DNA from: Lacrimispora amygdalina
GTDB lineage: Bacteria > Bacillota > Clostridia > Lachnospirales > Lachnospiraceae
Assembly (NCBI RefSeq): GCF_003432035.1
Contig: NZ_QOHO01000060.1
Span: 1 to 37,644, forward strand
Length of the DNA stretch: 37,644 nt
Direction: 5' to 3'
Shown here: positions 6,892 to 15,151 of the stretch, one piece after another
Layout: each line of letters starts with the position of its first letter
Numbering within the stretch: position 1 is the stretch's first letter
The notes under the pieces: model-generated
The model's input: the letters and a program-made list of their open reading frames with translations, nothing else
Told to the model about the DNA's origin: nothing
The model's database searches: none
Program-made: the position numbers and the translations under genes

Positions 6892-8873
6892 GTATTTTCA
6901 CCTCTTTCTATTTGGCTGGGAAGCGTAAAGCTGACCGTTGTTCCCATGTCTTGGTTACTCTGAATCTCTATGGTTCCGCCGTGTTCCTCAATGATTTCCC
7001 TGCAGATAGCAAGTCCCAGTCCCGTACTGCCGTCGCCGCTGACATTCCTTTCAAACACATGGGGAAGCAGGTCGGGACCGATGCCATCCCCGTGATCCGT
7101 GATGCTGATGCGGACGCTGTGATCCGGCGCCGATTCCGCTGTCAGGGTAATGACATCCTGTTCTGTATGGCGGTTTGCATTGACAATAAGGTTAACCACC
7201 ACCTGGAAGATACCATCCCCGTTCACACGCAGGGGTATATATACAGGGTCAGTCTTAACCATAACCTGATTTCCCTTTTTATCACAAATGGACTCACAGA
7301 AGCCGGCGCCACGAACAAGGAGCGTTTTTGCGTCGGTGTCCGCCAACGTGAGCTGTTGGTCCGCTTCCAGGGATACTTTTTTCATCCCTTCCACCAGTCC
7401 GGACAGGCGGGACGCCTCCTGCTTGATAATCTCCAGGTTTTCCAGAGTATCGTCATCAATCGCGTTTCTGCGAATTTGGAGAGCCGTGAGCCCCGCGCAG
7501 TTCGCCATTTTCGTTAACGGAGTACGCAGTTCGTGGGAAAGAGTTTGCAAGAATTCCTCCCACATATGATTCAGCCTTTCCATCAGGCGGTCCTTTTCCC
7601 GGATTTCCTGCTCCGCCAGCCGTGCCTCATTGCGCTCGGTTGAGGTACGGGAAAAGTTGATAATCTGCACAATCATATTGAGAAGAGCGAAAACAATCAG
7701 ACCGAAGGTAGTCAGGCTCAGTGCCATGCGATAGCCTCCGCGCCGATACCAGTAAGTGTCCAACAGAATAAAAATGATAAATACAACCACTTCCGCGAAC
7801 AGCAGAAGGTGGTCATATCGAATCTTATCCTTTCGACATACAAGGCGCAGAATCAATGCACCTTGTATGTATATCAGAAAGAGTCTGTTTACCCAAATGG
7901 CAGTATGGAGCAAATCGGTATATATAACCGACGGCGTCAGCAGCACAATCATGGAATAGGCGGCGCAACCTGCACCGAAGGCGGCCAAAGCATAGCGGTT
8001 TAGTGCACCGGGGAATGTGCTATTGATATACATGACCAAACTGAACACAAGCAGGATGATAGAAAGATACTCCAGTTTAAGCGTGATCTCCCAGGGCAAA
8101 TCAGGCAGTAAGAATAGGATATCTTTTTTTTCAGTGACGCCTATTCGCACGAAAGCAGTAAGGCAGACCAGTGAATACCATAAATGGGGTTGGCATTGGA
8201 AAAACAAGAGCAGTCCCATCGATACAAGAAATGCTGTTACGATGAAGCCAACCAATATATGAATCCGCATCTGTGCGGACATATCGCGTGCACCGATATT
8301 CTGCGCAGTACCTAAAGTCAAATCCAGCAGCCCGCCGCCATCGGAGTGATGGAAATTTGCCACTTGGATTAATATCTCCGTCTGATCCGTATCCGGCGTG
8401 AAGTACACCGTGTAGTGATTGGTATCTGGAAGGGTGGTTTCTACCGTTGCTCCTGGTATCCCCACAACCGATAGTTCCTCGCCGTTTACATACAGCCGTT
8501 GCGAATACATGGCGCTGTATGCGCTGATTCCATAGGCTCTGCCGGCAGGCAGGGTCAGCGTCATACGATAGGTGCCGTAATTCTCCCATTCCTGCAATTC
8601 GGACGGGTTTTCGCTCTCCGGCGTCCATTGTGCAGGACGTCCCTGTTCCACATCCTCCGGGGTGTACAAAACGCTAGGGTAATAGGTAAAATACCCTTCG
8701 GGTAAGGTCGCAAGTGTTGTATCAAGGTCAAAGCCGGACAAATCCGCATGGCCTTTCTGCAGCTCTGGAGTTTCCTGATATGGCGCCTTTGTCAGCATAA
8801 GAAGCCAATACAGTACGATTAATATCAACAAAAGAAACAGCAGTATACGGATAAAGATACCGCTTTTTTTCAT
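6888..8873 (-). CDS. 7TMR-DISM-type sensor histidine kinase
   Basis: The protein has 661 residues from the ATG at 8873, chosen for its GGAGAG ribosome binding site just after the small HTH gene. A membrane anchor (about 7-25) leads to an extracellular beta-sandwich (about 90-190) with the phrases RLYVNGEELS and ILIQVANFHHSDGG typical of 7TMR-DISM sensors. Seven membrane helices follow (about 200-405), then a coiled linker. The HisKA box is SHELRTPLTKM with His447. The ATPase domain has N-box NLIVNANRH (about 561-569), DHGDGIG (593 on) and GLGL (618-621). It should sense an extracellular carbohydrate or small ligand and phosphorylate the downstream regulator. The ligand cannot be told. Confidence 0.88.
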   Translation of the reverse strand: MKKSGIFIRILLFLLLILIVLYWLLMLTKAPYQETPELQKGHADLSGFDLDTTLATLPEGYFTYYPSVLYTPEDVEQGRPAQWTPESENPSELQEWENYGTYRMTLTLPAGRAYGISAYSAMYSQRLYVNGEELSVVGIPGATVETTLPDTNHYTVYFTPDTDQTEILIQVANFHHSDGGGLLDLTLGTAQNIGARDMSAQMRIHILVGFIVTAFLVSMGLLLFFQCQPHLWYSLVCLTAFVRIGVTEKKDILFLLPDLPWEITLKLEYLSIILLVFSLVMYINSTFPGALNRYALAAFGAGCAAYSMIVLLTPSVIYTDLLHTAIWVNRLFLIYIQGALILRLVCRKDKIRYDHLLLFAEVVVFIIFILLDTYWYRRGGYRMALSLTTFGLIVFALLNMIVQIINFSRTSTERNEARLAEQEIREKDRLMERLNHMWEEFLQTLSHELRTPLTKMANCAGLTALQIRRNAIDDDTLENLEIIKQEASRLSGLVEGMKKVSLEADQQLTLADTDAKTLLVRGAGFCESICDKKGNQVMVKTDPVYIPLRVNGDGIFQVVVNLIVNANRHTEQDVITLTAESAPDHSVRISITDHGDGIGPDLLPHVFERNVSGDGSTGLGLAICREIIEEHGGTIEIQSNQDMGTTVSFTLPSQIERGENT

Positions 8874-8877
8874 AGGC

Positions 8878-9081
8878 TCACTCTCCTTTTTCGGAAGGTG
8901 CGGCTGTTTTCTTGTACCGCAGGGAGCGGCCGTCCGTCGGCTTGGGGGTATCTTTCGGGATAAGCCAGAGGTTCCCTTTTTTAATTGCGCCCGGAACACG
9001 GCCCTGCTCACAATAATAAGCAGCCATGCGGCTGCCAACGTCCCATTTCTCTCCGGCTTCACGAACCGTCAGGTAATCCAT
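8878..9081 (-). CDS. small helix-turn-helix protein leading the two-component operon
   Basis: The protein has 67 residues. It reads MDYLTVREAGEKWDVGSR, then YYCEQGRVPGAIKKGNLWLI and PKDTPKPTDGRS, the layout of excisionase/MerR-like HTH peptides (a 'YLTVxEAAEKWxVSxRxVxxLCxxGRIPGA' type). A GGAGG ribosome binding site precedes the ATG, and four bases separate its stop from the kinase start, so it is co-transcribed and probably coupled with the kinase. Family members bind DNA or sit as small regulators next to toxins, integrases or signalling genes. Here it could modulate the operon's own promoter at 9113-9141. Function is unproven. Confidence 0.75.
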   Translation of the reverse strand: MDYLTVREAGEKWDVGSRMAAYYCEQGRVPGAIKKGNLWLIPKDTPKPTDGRSLRYKKTAAPSEKGE

Positions 9082-9112
9082 CTTTCACGCCTCCGCATCT
9101 TGGTTTACTTTT

Positions 9113-9141
9113 AGTATATATCATTTTATACTATATTTCAA
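9113..9141 (-). promoter_or_regulatory. promoter of the HTH-kinase-regulator operon
   Basis: On minus, TTGAAA (9136-9141) and TATACT (9113-9118) are spaced by 17 bases, about 30 bases upstream of the HTH gene's start codon. Close to sigma-A consensus. Confidence 0.55.
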
Positions 9142-9262
9142 TAAAACGCAATGTAGCTTTGGTAATACTTCTGCCGACGGTTTGCTATCTGGTAAGAGCC
9201 TTACGTCCTCATGATTTTGCAGGATCAAAGCACTATAATGGTATAAGATTATTCCTTTGCTT

Positions 9263-9796
9263 TTATACCGTCGAAGTAATCTGCCCCGTATCGGGATGAA
9301 TGAAAACCGTGTGGAGTCTCTTTCTTTCTGCATACTTAACCATCTGCATTGTGCCGGTTTGTATATTCCTCTCATTGTCATAGACTGCCACCAGATAATC
9401 CGCCTGTTCTATCATATAGCGGTTACACCTCAAATAACTCTCTGCATTGTGAATATGGCTAATCACAATCACTCTGGCATGGTCCCGGATAAACTGCATC
9501 CGGGCCTTGCTCCGCTCATCCCAATATGCATCGTGCCCGTCGCAGGGCAGTATCACATTCAAATTCACTTCCTTAAATCCCGGCTGTTCCTTCAGCCGCA
9601 GAAGAATCTCCGCAGCCCACATATCCACGCCCAGAGCACCTCCGACATAAAATTGTCGTACACCCTTTTCGTATAGCAAAACAAACTGGTCATGCAGCCG
9701 CTTTTTCAGCCGTTTACACCCACTCGTATTCTCCTTATACTTGAACTTGAATCTTGTGGGCTTATGACCGGTTACGGCGCAGGAAAACACCCTCAT
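9263..9796 (-). CDS. SLOG-superfamily protein (DUF1273/YpsA-like)
   Basis: The protein has 177 residues from the second ATG (9796). The first ATG six bases earlier is only three bases from AGGAGG, while the second has good spacing. It opens with CAVTGHKPTRF, then QFYVGGALGVDMWAAEILL (the GGxxGxD nucleotide-binding core) and VILPCDGHDAYW, and ends with a strand of YLVAVYDN and GTMQMVKYAERK. This is the YpsA/DUF1273 branch of SLOG Rossmann-like proteins, thought to bind nucleotide-type ligands; some SLOG members act in phage defence or stress. It has its own promoter and is divergent from an Xre regulator, so the pair may be one regulatory unit. Confidence 0.8.
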   Translation of the reverse strand: MRVFSCAVTGHKPTRFKFKYKENTSGCKRLKKRLHDQFVLLYEKGVRQFYVGGALGVDMWAAEILLRLKEQPGFKEVNLNVILPCDGHDAYWDERSKARMQFIRDHARVIVISHIHNAESYLRCNRYMIEQADYLVAVYDNERNIQTGTMQMVKYAERKRLHTVFIHPDTGQITSTV

Positions 9797-9828
9797 TTGC
9801 ATCCACCTCCTGAATTTCTGTTTTCTTT

Positions 9829-9858
9829 ATTATAATTGCCATAGACGAGTCAAATCAA
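9829..9858 (-). promoter_or_regulatory. promoter of the SLOG gene
   Basis: On minus, TTGATT (9853-9858) and TATAAT (9829-9834) with an 18-base spacer precede the start codon by about 33 bases. It lies next to, but not inside, the Xre operator at 9876-9914. Confidence 0.5.
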
Positions 9859-9868
9859 CCATAGTCGC

Positions 9869-9914
9869 TTAAAAATCCATGCTATAGCAGATAATATATA
9901 AACTATAGCATGGA
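9869..9914 (+). promoter_or_regulatory. Xre promoter with palindromic operator
   Basis: TCCATGCTATAG at 9876-9887 is the perfect reverse complement of CTATAGCATGGA at 9903-9914. The left arm sits in the spacer between a weak -35 (TTAAAA, 9869-9874) and -10 (TAATAT, 9892-9897). The right arm overlaps the GGAGG ribosome binding site of the regulator gene. This predicts autorepression, possibly at both transcription and translation start. Confidence 0.6.
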
Positions 9915-9922
9915 GGTAATCA

Positions 9923-10255
9923 ATGAATGATCTTTTAAAAGAAATCGGAAAAAGGATATATGACCGACGCAAGCAGATGAATCTGACACAAGAAGTGTTG
10001 GCTGAGAGGACCAATGTCACCCCACAGACTATATCCACTGCCGAGCTTGGGCGCAAGGCCATGCGTCCAGATACAATAATCCGTTTATGCGATGCCCTTG
10101 AAATTAGCACTGACTATCTGTTGCGTGGAAACATCACACAATCGGATAATGGCCCGCTCGTTCAAAAATTCTCTGATTTGACTCCATCCCAGTACCGGCA
10201 TTTGGAGGACATCATTAATAGCTATATTGCAGCTATAAAAGAAAGCGAGGCATAG
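9923..10255 (+). CDS. Xre/cI-like transcriptional regulator
   Basis: The protein has 110 residues. An HTH_3 domain (about 6-66) reads IGKRIYDRRKQMNLTQEVLA, then VTPQTISTAELGRKAMRPDTIIRLC and LEISTDYLL, the classic phage-repressor-like fold. The C-terminal 40 residues are a short helical tail, too small for a protease-type repressor domain. It is the only plus-strand gene between 4,030 and 26,890 and is divergent from the SLOG gene. Its operator is in its own promoter. It may act as the element's master regulator, as such genes often do in integrative elements, but no other copies of its operator were found by eye. Confidence 0.85.
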   Translation: MNDLLKEIGKRIYDRRKQMNLTQEVLAERTNVTPQTISTAELGRKAMRPDTIIRLCDALEISTDYLLRGNITQSDNGPLVQKFSDLTPSQYRHLEDIINSYIAAIKESEA

Positions 10256-10285
10256 GGTTTTCAAAACCTTGTGTCTCGCTTTCTT
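10241..10285. terminator. bidirectional terminator between Xre gene and parR
   Basis: GAAAGCGAG at 10241-10249 pairs with CTCGCTTTC at 10275-10283, with an inner GGTTTT/AAAACC stem. T-rich stretches follow on both strands. It overlaps the end of the Xre gene and serves the convergent par genes as well. Confidence 0.7.
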
Positions 10286-10286
10286 A

Positions 10287-10703
10287 TTAACTATTGACGC
10301 GAAATGCAGACAGGGTTCCCTTGATTATGTTCCTTACATTTTCGTCAGCATCGGGTTGTTTTTCTCTATTAGTTGTAGGCTCTGGCAGCAAAGCGGTATT
10401 CTCCTGCACCAGTTCTTCCTGCTTCATAAGCGGACGAACCGCCTCTGCAGACGACTCTACACATTCTTTCTGCTGGCACAAAATGTCCAGAACAATGGTT
10501 TCAATCATCGTCCTGTCCAATGTCTGCCGCGCAGAAATATCGGGCGTTTCACTGCAGTGGACATAGTGCAGGACCGCATTGACAATGAATCTTCCTTTAC
10601 TGTGCGGGTCCTGCTGTTCCAGCAAACGAATCACTTCTGCATGGGCCGGGTCTTTTTCATTCAGCCGCAGGGTAAACCGCCCGCGGTCTTTTTTCGGTGC
10701 CAT
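10287..10703 (-). CDS. ParR-like partition adaptor protein
   Basis: The protein has 138 residues from the ATG at 10703; its GGGCAGG ribosome binding site lies in the end of the actin-like gene. The N-terminus reads RGRFTLRLNEKDPAHAEVIRLL and then FIVNAVLHYV, a ribbon-helix-helix fold as in ParR/StbB proteins that bind plasmid centromeres. The C-terminal half is acidic and Gln-rich with little predicted structure, where ParR proteins contact the ParM filament. Family assignment rests on the fold pattern and on its place directly after the ParM-like gene. It is the last gene of the minus-strand block and is followed by a shared terminator. Confidence 0.65.
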   Translation of the reverse strand: MAPKKDRGRFTLRLNEKDPAHAEVIRLLEQQDPHSKGRFIVNAVLHYVHCSETPDISARQTLDRTMIETIVLDILCQQKECVESSAEAVRPLMKQEELVQENTALLPEPTTNREKQPDADENVRNIIKGTLSAFRVNS

Positions 10704-10708
10704 AATAA

Positions 10709-11626
10709 TCACCTGCCCGTCATTTCAATCTGGTACAGGTACTCATAGCCTCTTGCGTTGGCATTGATGTCGTCCACGAACAGCGGTGTTCCTACCTTAC
10801 CGGACGCTTCGATTTGCCTACGCAGAAGGATTGCGCCGCCACCTACAAAGATGACCTTCATAAACCGCAGATCCAGCATCCGCTCCCGCAAAGTGCTGAA
10901 CAGGTCGCTCACAAACTGCTGCGCCTGTTGCTCAACCAATTGGACAGCCTCCTCTGGGTAATCCGAACCCTTGCCTCGCAAAATGATGTCCACATCATTC
11001 TCGTCCAACAAAATATCTAGCTCGGCGTTGGCCTTGGATCGGATGCGATTGTAAAGTAGGATTACTCCATTTTCCAGAGAGTCACAGGTGGACAGATCTG
11101 CCTGCCCGTTTTTTAAAAGCAGGTAGTCTGCTGTGAAACCGCCAATGTCCAGGATTACTGCCTTGGCGTCGTCCATCAACTGAAATAGCATAGTTGCGGC
11201 TGCCGCATAAGCCTGTGGGAAACAGCCCACATCCTCAATGTAGACCGCATAGTCTTTTCCATTAAACGAGAATTCAATGATACCGTGTTCCTGAAAATAC
11301 TCTGTGAACCGCTTGGCTTGAGCACCGAAATGGGCGGGCGGCAAACCCACGGCTAACTTGACCCGCACTACATTCCCAGTACTATAGCCTCTGACCGCCA
11401 GTTCTCCAGCCAGAGCAAACAGCGTCAGAACGAAAAATCGGTCATCCTCTGTCTTGTCCTTGCGATAAGGAATACGCTGGTCCGTAAGCGTGTAGAATAC
11501 TTCCTTATAGTACAGTACATCTTTGCCAAAGGGTTTGGTGGCGCTCTGCTGCAGACCAGATACAAACGGTTCGCAATGAACAGTTTTCATCTGTTTATTC
11601 CCATGATCGATTCCAATGAGCATCAT
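10709..11626 (-). CDS. ParM/StbA-like actin-type segregation ATPase
   Basis: The protein has 305 residues and three actin-fold nucleotide motifs: phosphate-1 IGIDHGNKQMK (4-14), phosphate-2 VILDIGGFTADYLLL (about 155-169) and the adenosine motif IFVGGGAILLRR (about 272-283). These define the ParM/Alp family, which polymerises on ATP and pushes plasmid copies apart by way of ParR. The ATG has AGGAGG nine bases upstream. The next gene, parR-like, starts five bases after its stop. Its leader (11627-11725) holds an inverted repeat TCTTTTTCAA/TTGAAAAAGA at 11679-11708, a candidate operator or part of a centromere. In an integrated element it would protect the excised circular form from loss. Confidence 0.82.
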   Translation of the reverse strand: MMLIGIDHGNKQMKTVHCEPFVSGLQQSATKPFGKDVLYYKEVFYTLTDQRIPYRKDKTEDDRFFVLTLFALAGELAVRGYSTGNVVRVKLAVGLPPAHFGAQAKRFTEYFQEHGIIEFSFNGKDYAVYIEDVGCFPQAYAAAATMLFQLMDDAKAVILDIGGFTADYLLLKNGQADLSTCDSLENGVILLYNRIRSKANAELDILLDENDVDIILRGKGSDYPEEAVQLVEQQAQQFVSDLFSTLRERMLDLRFMKVIFVGGGAILLRRQIEASGKVGTPLFVDDINANARGYEYLYQIEMTGR

Positions 11627-11678
11627 AAAACTTGTCCTCCTTTTTGTTGTTATACTAATCCTTTACGCCGGGATTACG

Positions 11679-11708
11679 TCTTTTTCAACAGAATCGCATT
11701 GAAAAAGA
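11679..11708. promoter_or_regulatory. inverted repeat ahead of parM, candidate ParR site
   Basis: TCTTTTTCAA at 11679-11688 is the reverse complement of TTGAAAAAGA at 11699-11708. Partition systems keep their centromere (parC) ahead of parM as repeats bound by ParR. Only one repeat pair is visible here, fewer than in well-studied centromeres, so this is tentative. Confidence 0.35.
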
Positions 11709-11715
11709 AACTTTA

Positions 11716-11760
11716 CAAATAAAACAGGGGCGGCAAATCCAAATCGGATTTGCCGCCCCT
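11716..11760 (-). terminator. terminator between the 87-residue gene and parM
   Basis: A 15-base perfect stem (11726-11740 with 11746-11760, arm AGGGGCGGCAAATCC) and five-base loop are followed on minus by GTTTTATTT. It should end most transcripts from upstream, so the par genes probably also have their own promoter. Confidence 0.8.
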
Positions 11761-11780
11761 TACGATTTTTCTATTGACCT

Positions 11781-12044
11781 TTACTCAGTAAAGTCTCCCG
11801 ACTCCACCATCGCCTTGACCTGTGAAAGATAGCTTTCTTCGCCGCCAGACGAATACTGTAATAATTGCCCCTCATAAGGTGTTCTCATACAGATAAAAAT
11901 GGTGGAACCATCTGGCGATAAATAGCCGCCCTCTATGGGGATGCATTTCCATCCCTGCTGTTCCAGCAACCGTCCATACTCAAATAGTACATCATGGTTT
12001 CTTGTTTCCTTAAAACTTTTCAAAATTGCTTTTCCTCTCATCAT
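11781..12044 (-). CDS. hypothetical protein, 87 residues
   Basis: A small soluble protein with GWKCIPIEGGYLSPDGSTIFICMR and an acidic tail ending SGDFTE. I do not recognise the family. An AAAGGAG ribosome binding site precedes the ATG pair, and it is in the direction of the maintenance block, followed by a strong terminator. The composition looks like a real gene rather than a chance frame. No function is proposed. Confidence 0.6.
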   Translation of the reverse strand: MMRGKAILKSFKETRNHDVLFEYGRLLEQQGWKCIPIEGGYLSPDGSTIFICMRTPYEGQLLQYSSGGEESYLSQVKAMVESGDFTE

Positions 12045-12113
12045 TGTTTCTCCTTTCCGATGTTTTTGAATCTGTTAGTCATTTGTGTTAACAGGGCTAA
12101 CAGAACAATATTT

Positions 12114-12740
12114 TTAAGTGTGCAGGCTATATTCGGCTTTTTTCAGATTTTCCTGTCCATGCAGGATGATCCCGCCGCAGACGCCTGGCCCGTTAGGTGT
12201 GTAGCCGGTAAAACCAAAGCTGTACGGAACAAAATCATCTGTCACGACGAAACGCTCATAATCAACCCATCGCAGGTTACGGGACAAAAAGAGCCCCAAC
12301 TTATGGCGCAGCAGAGGTCGAGCTATTACCTCCCTCAGATTTCGCCGGCTGCGAAATTCAATGCGCGGCGTCCAGTCCTCTTTTATGGAGAGTATCTTCC
12401 ATTCCTGTCCGATAGTCTCTCCCTCCGCAAGATAGTCATGAAAACGAGTGAAAGGCAGATACACTGTTTCCGTATGTCCTTTAAGGTTATCAGCTCCACC
12501 GTCTGTTAGCCAGGAAAAGCGAATGACAATTACCTCGTTACCAGACGGAGCTTTTTTTAGCCGCAGTTCCGCAAAGGAGCGGATATCATTTGTCAGCAGC
12601 CATTTCTTCTCTATCAGCTGTTCCAGCTCTTTCCGCAGGATTACAAACCGCTGTGGGGAACGAAATTGTCTGGAATATGTCCGCAAGGACACCGATTCCT
12701 GTTCCAAAGAAATCCTTACCATTGTTCTGTTATTCATCAT
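12114..12740 (-). CDS. conserved-type hypothetical protein of the maintenance block
   Basis: The protein has 208 residues. It shows FSWLTDGGADNLKG, LPFTRFHDYLAEG, the basic RSRRNLREVIARPLLRHKLG and a C-terminal FVPYSFGFTGY plus CGGIILHG. These well-formed motifs suggest a conserved family of clostridial mobile elements, but I cannot name it or give a reaction. The ATG has AGGAGG upstream in the tail of a short hairpin (about 12757-12783) that follows the ligase gene. The charged surface and location among replication genes hint at nucleic-acid work, which is inference only. Confidence 0.6.
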   Translation of the reverse strand: MMNNRTMVRISLEQESVSLRTYSRQFRSPQRFVILRKELEQLIEKKWLLTNDIRSFAELRLKKAPSGNEVIVIRFSWLTDGGADNLKGHTETVYLPFTRFHDYLAEGETIGQEWKILSIKEDWTPRIEFRSRRNLREVIARPLLRHKLGLFLSRNLRWVDYERFVVTDDFVPYSFGFTGYTPNGPGVCGGIILHGQENLKKAEYSLHT

Positions 12741-12812
12741 AACCTCCTGTAAAATAGAGGGAGAGAAAAGAATCCTCTCCCCGCAGTCAATTGCTTCACG
12801 GTTTCCTCAACC

Positions 12813-14834
12813 TTATGCTACATTTGCCCTCTGGAAAAATTCTGCCGGTGTCAAAATCGGTACTCCCAGTTCCTGTGCCTTTGCCAACTTGCTACCGGCT
12901 TTTTCTCCGCAGACCAGATAATCCGTCTTTTTTGAAACAGAACTACCAGAATGAGCACCCAGGGATTCAATCAGGTCATTGATTCCCTCTCTTGTGTAGG
13001 GCTCCACCTTTCCAGTCACCACAATGGTGCAGCCGGTAAATGGGGAGGTCCCATTGTTTGGAAGCACCTCCATCACCTTTTCTTCAATTACCAACAGCTT
13101 CTGCAGCTCCTCCCAGACATAAATGTTTTCTTCCTCGCTGAACCAGTCCCGGATATTGTTATGCAAAGTCTCCCCGAAGTCGGGAAGCTGTGTGAAATCA
13201 TACTCCTGATATACAGCCATTTCAAAATTGGAAAGGCTGCCGTGGAACTCCCTTCGCAGAGCCTTACTGGCATTGTCGCCAATCATAGGAATATCCATAG
13301 CAATCACGTACCGCTCGAAAGTTGTATGTTGACTCTGCTGGATAGCGTCCCAAAGATTCTGCCATGACTTTTCTCCAAAGCCGTCCATCTGCACGATCTC
13401 ATCCCTATGCCTGTCCAGCCGGTAAATGTCCATGTAGGTATGTATCCACCCATGTCCAATCAATTTCTCCAGCGTGGCCTCAGACAGTCCGACAATATCC
13501 ATTGCCTTCTTGCTGACAAAATGTACAAACCGCCGCAGTCGTCTCGTCTCGCAATCAGGATTATCGCAAAACAGTGTCTTTGTAATCCGTTCCTCACCAT
13601 CCACTGTACGCCCCGCCCCTTCATGAATACGGGTAGGAAGACCGCAGCATGGGCACTCGTGCGGAATCACATTTTCCAATGAAAAACCGCTGCGATCCAA
13701 ATTGTCCTCGATATGGGGAATGATCATGTTTCTCTTGCAGACTAAAATACGATTTCCCGGCATCAGCTCCAGCTCCTCAATGAAGGACAGATTATGCAGA
13801 CTTGCTCTGGAGACCTCGCACCCATCGATTTCCACGGTGTCGAACACTGCAACAGGGGCAATCTCACCAAAACGGGTAGGCGTCCATTCCATATGCAGCA
13901 AACGGCTCTCATAGAGTTCATCTTCAAATTTGTACGCCATGCCGTCCTTATAATGATGCCCCGTGCGTCCACAGATTTTGGAAAAGGCAATATCGTTATA
14001 GGACATCACGATTCCATCAATGGGAATGCCGTTTGCATCAGCAAATTGCTGTAGCTGCTGGATTGCCTGCTCAATTTCGTCCCGGGTGAGGAGCCTTTTG
14101 CTGACTAAAAATTTGCAGATGGAAAAGCCCTGTGCCGGAAGCTGAGATAACTTTTGGGACTTTGTAAGCATCTCAGGAAAACCTTCCAACACGCCAAAGG
14201 GCATGAACACCACCTTACGCTCCCGGCAGGTAGCCGCATCCAATAGGCGCACCGAGCCGGCAGCAAGATTTCGTCCGTTTTTATAAGGTTTACCGCTGCT
14301 GTCCAACAGTTTTGCTTTTAACACTTCAAAATCAGCGGGGCGGATAAAAGCCTCACCAGTCACCACCAGATGACCTGTATACGGGATTTGTGCCGGTATA
14401 CCTGTAATGCCGCTGGTGTTGTGAGTAATAACCTCCCCTTCTTCACCATCGCCTCTGGTGGCCGCTTCCACAAGCCGACCATTTTCATAGGTCAGCTTTA
14501 CAGTAAGACCGTCCAGTTTCAGCATAAACATGATTTGCTGTGTCCCCTGAAACAACGCCAAATCCTCGCTGCTTTTTGTCTTGTCCAAAGACAGCAGAGG
14601 AATTTTATGAGAGGTCTTCTCCAGCTTGCTTACGACGGAATAACCTACAGTCTGCGTTGGCGAATTTGCCATGCAGATACCGGTCTGCAGTTCCAATGCT
14701 TTCAACTCATCGAACAGCCGGTCATAGACTTCATCTGAAACACTTGGAGCGTTATGGTTATAATATTTTTCCCGATGGATATTCAGCCGGTCCGTCAGTT
14801 CACGCTGTTTTTCAAAAATGTTCGCTTCCATCAT
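12813..14834 (-). CDS. ligA: NAD-dependent DNA ligase (element-borne)
   Basis: The protein has 673 residues, full length for LigA. The NMN-binding Ia domain shows HREKYYNHNAPSVSDEVYD (20-38). The adenylation motif is KLDG with catalytic Lys106. An OB domain follows, then a zinc finger with CPCCG and later CDNPDC, helix-hairpin-helix repeats (FGEKSWQNLWDAI and following) and a C-terminal BRCT domain with VVTGKVEPYTREGI. It seals nicks in duplex DNA using NAD+. The ATG overlaps the upstream stop by four bases. The host must have its own essential ligA, so this is probably a second copy carried by the element to complete replication or recombination of its own DNA. All key motifs look intact. 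Confidence 0.93.
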   Translation of the reverse strand: MMEANIFEKQRELTDRLNIHREKYYNHNAPSVSDEVYDRLFDELKALELQTGICMANSPTQTVGYSVVSKLEKTSHKIPLLSLDKTKSSEDLALFQGTQQIMFMLKLDGLTVKLTYENGRLVEAATRGDGEEGEVITHNTSGITGIPAQIPYTGHLVVTGEAFIRPADFEVLKAKLLDSSGKPYKNGRNLAAGSVRLLDAATCRERKVVFMPFGVLEGFPEMLTKSQKLSQLPAQGFSICKFLVSKRLLTRDEIEQAIQQLQQFADANGIPIDGIVMSYNDIAFSKICGRTGHHYKDGMAYKFEDELYESRLLHMEWTPTRFGEIAPVAVFDTVEIDGCEVSRASLHNLSFIEELELMPGNRILVCKRNMIIPHIEDNLDRSGFSLENVIPHECPCCGLPTRIHEGAGRTVDGEERITKTLFCDNPDCETRRLRRFVHFVSKKAMDIVGLSEATLEKLIGHGWIHTYMDIYRLDRHRDEIVQMDGFGEKSWQNLWDAIQQSQHTTFERYVIAMDIPMIGDNASKALRREFHGSLSNFEMAVYQEYDFTQLPDFGETLHNNIRDWFSEEENIYVWEELQKLLVIEEKVMEVLPNNGTSPFTGCTIVVTGKVEPYTREGINDLIESLGAHSGSSVSKKTDYLVCGEKAGSKLAKAQELGVPILTPAEFFQRANVA

Positions 14835-15151
14835 GCCACCTCCTCAAGTACCCGGAATGCCAGAATCATAAATTCCTCCGTGCGCTTTGAATCACTGCTA
14901 TAAATGCCGCAGATGCCGTCTGAAAAATCCCAGAACGGCGCCTTACTCCACCATAGTACCGAGCCTTTGCCGCCGTTGCTTTTGGTGACCTTGTGATCTG
15001 GCGCGTCAGGTATCACGCTATAAAATCCCTGGGTATTTGCCAATGTGACTTCCCGCACCTGACCCACATACTCCGTATGACAGTGAGCGGTAATTTGAAA
15101 GCGGGTTCCCGCCTTCAGCGATTTCTTTAACTGGTTCAAATTCTTAATCAT
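14831..15151 (-). CDS. hypothetical protein, 106 residues
   Basis: The ATG at 15151 is chosen because AGGAGG lies nine bases upstream. The sequence opens with MIKNLNQLKKSLKAGTRFQI, then HTEYVGQVREVTLANTQGFY and LWWSKAPFWDFSDG. The start overlaps the upstream gene's stop by eight bases, and its own stop overlaps the ligase start by four, so it is embedded in a tightly coupled run. The family is not recognised; the central part looks like a small beta-barrel. No function is claimed. Confidence 0.6.
   Translation of the reverse strand: MIKNLNQLKKSLKAGTRFQITAHCHTEYVGQVREVTLANTQGFYSVIPDAPDHKVTKSNGGKGSVLWWSKAPFWDFSDGICGIYSSDSKRTEEFMILAFRVLEEVA

Noticed and set aside
8874-9062. 63-residue N-terminal extension of the 7TMR-DISM kinase
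   Set aside because: The extension overlaps the small HTH gene in another frame; the ATG at 8873 has its own ribosome binding site and begins a normal membrane anchor.
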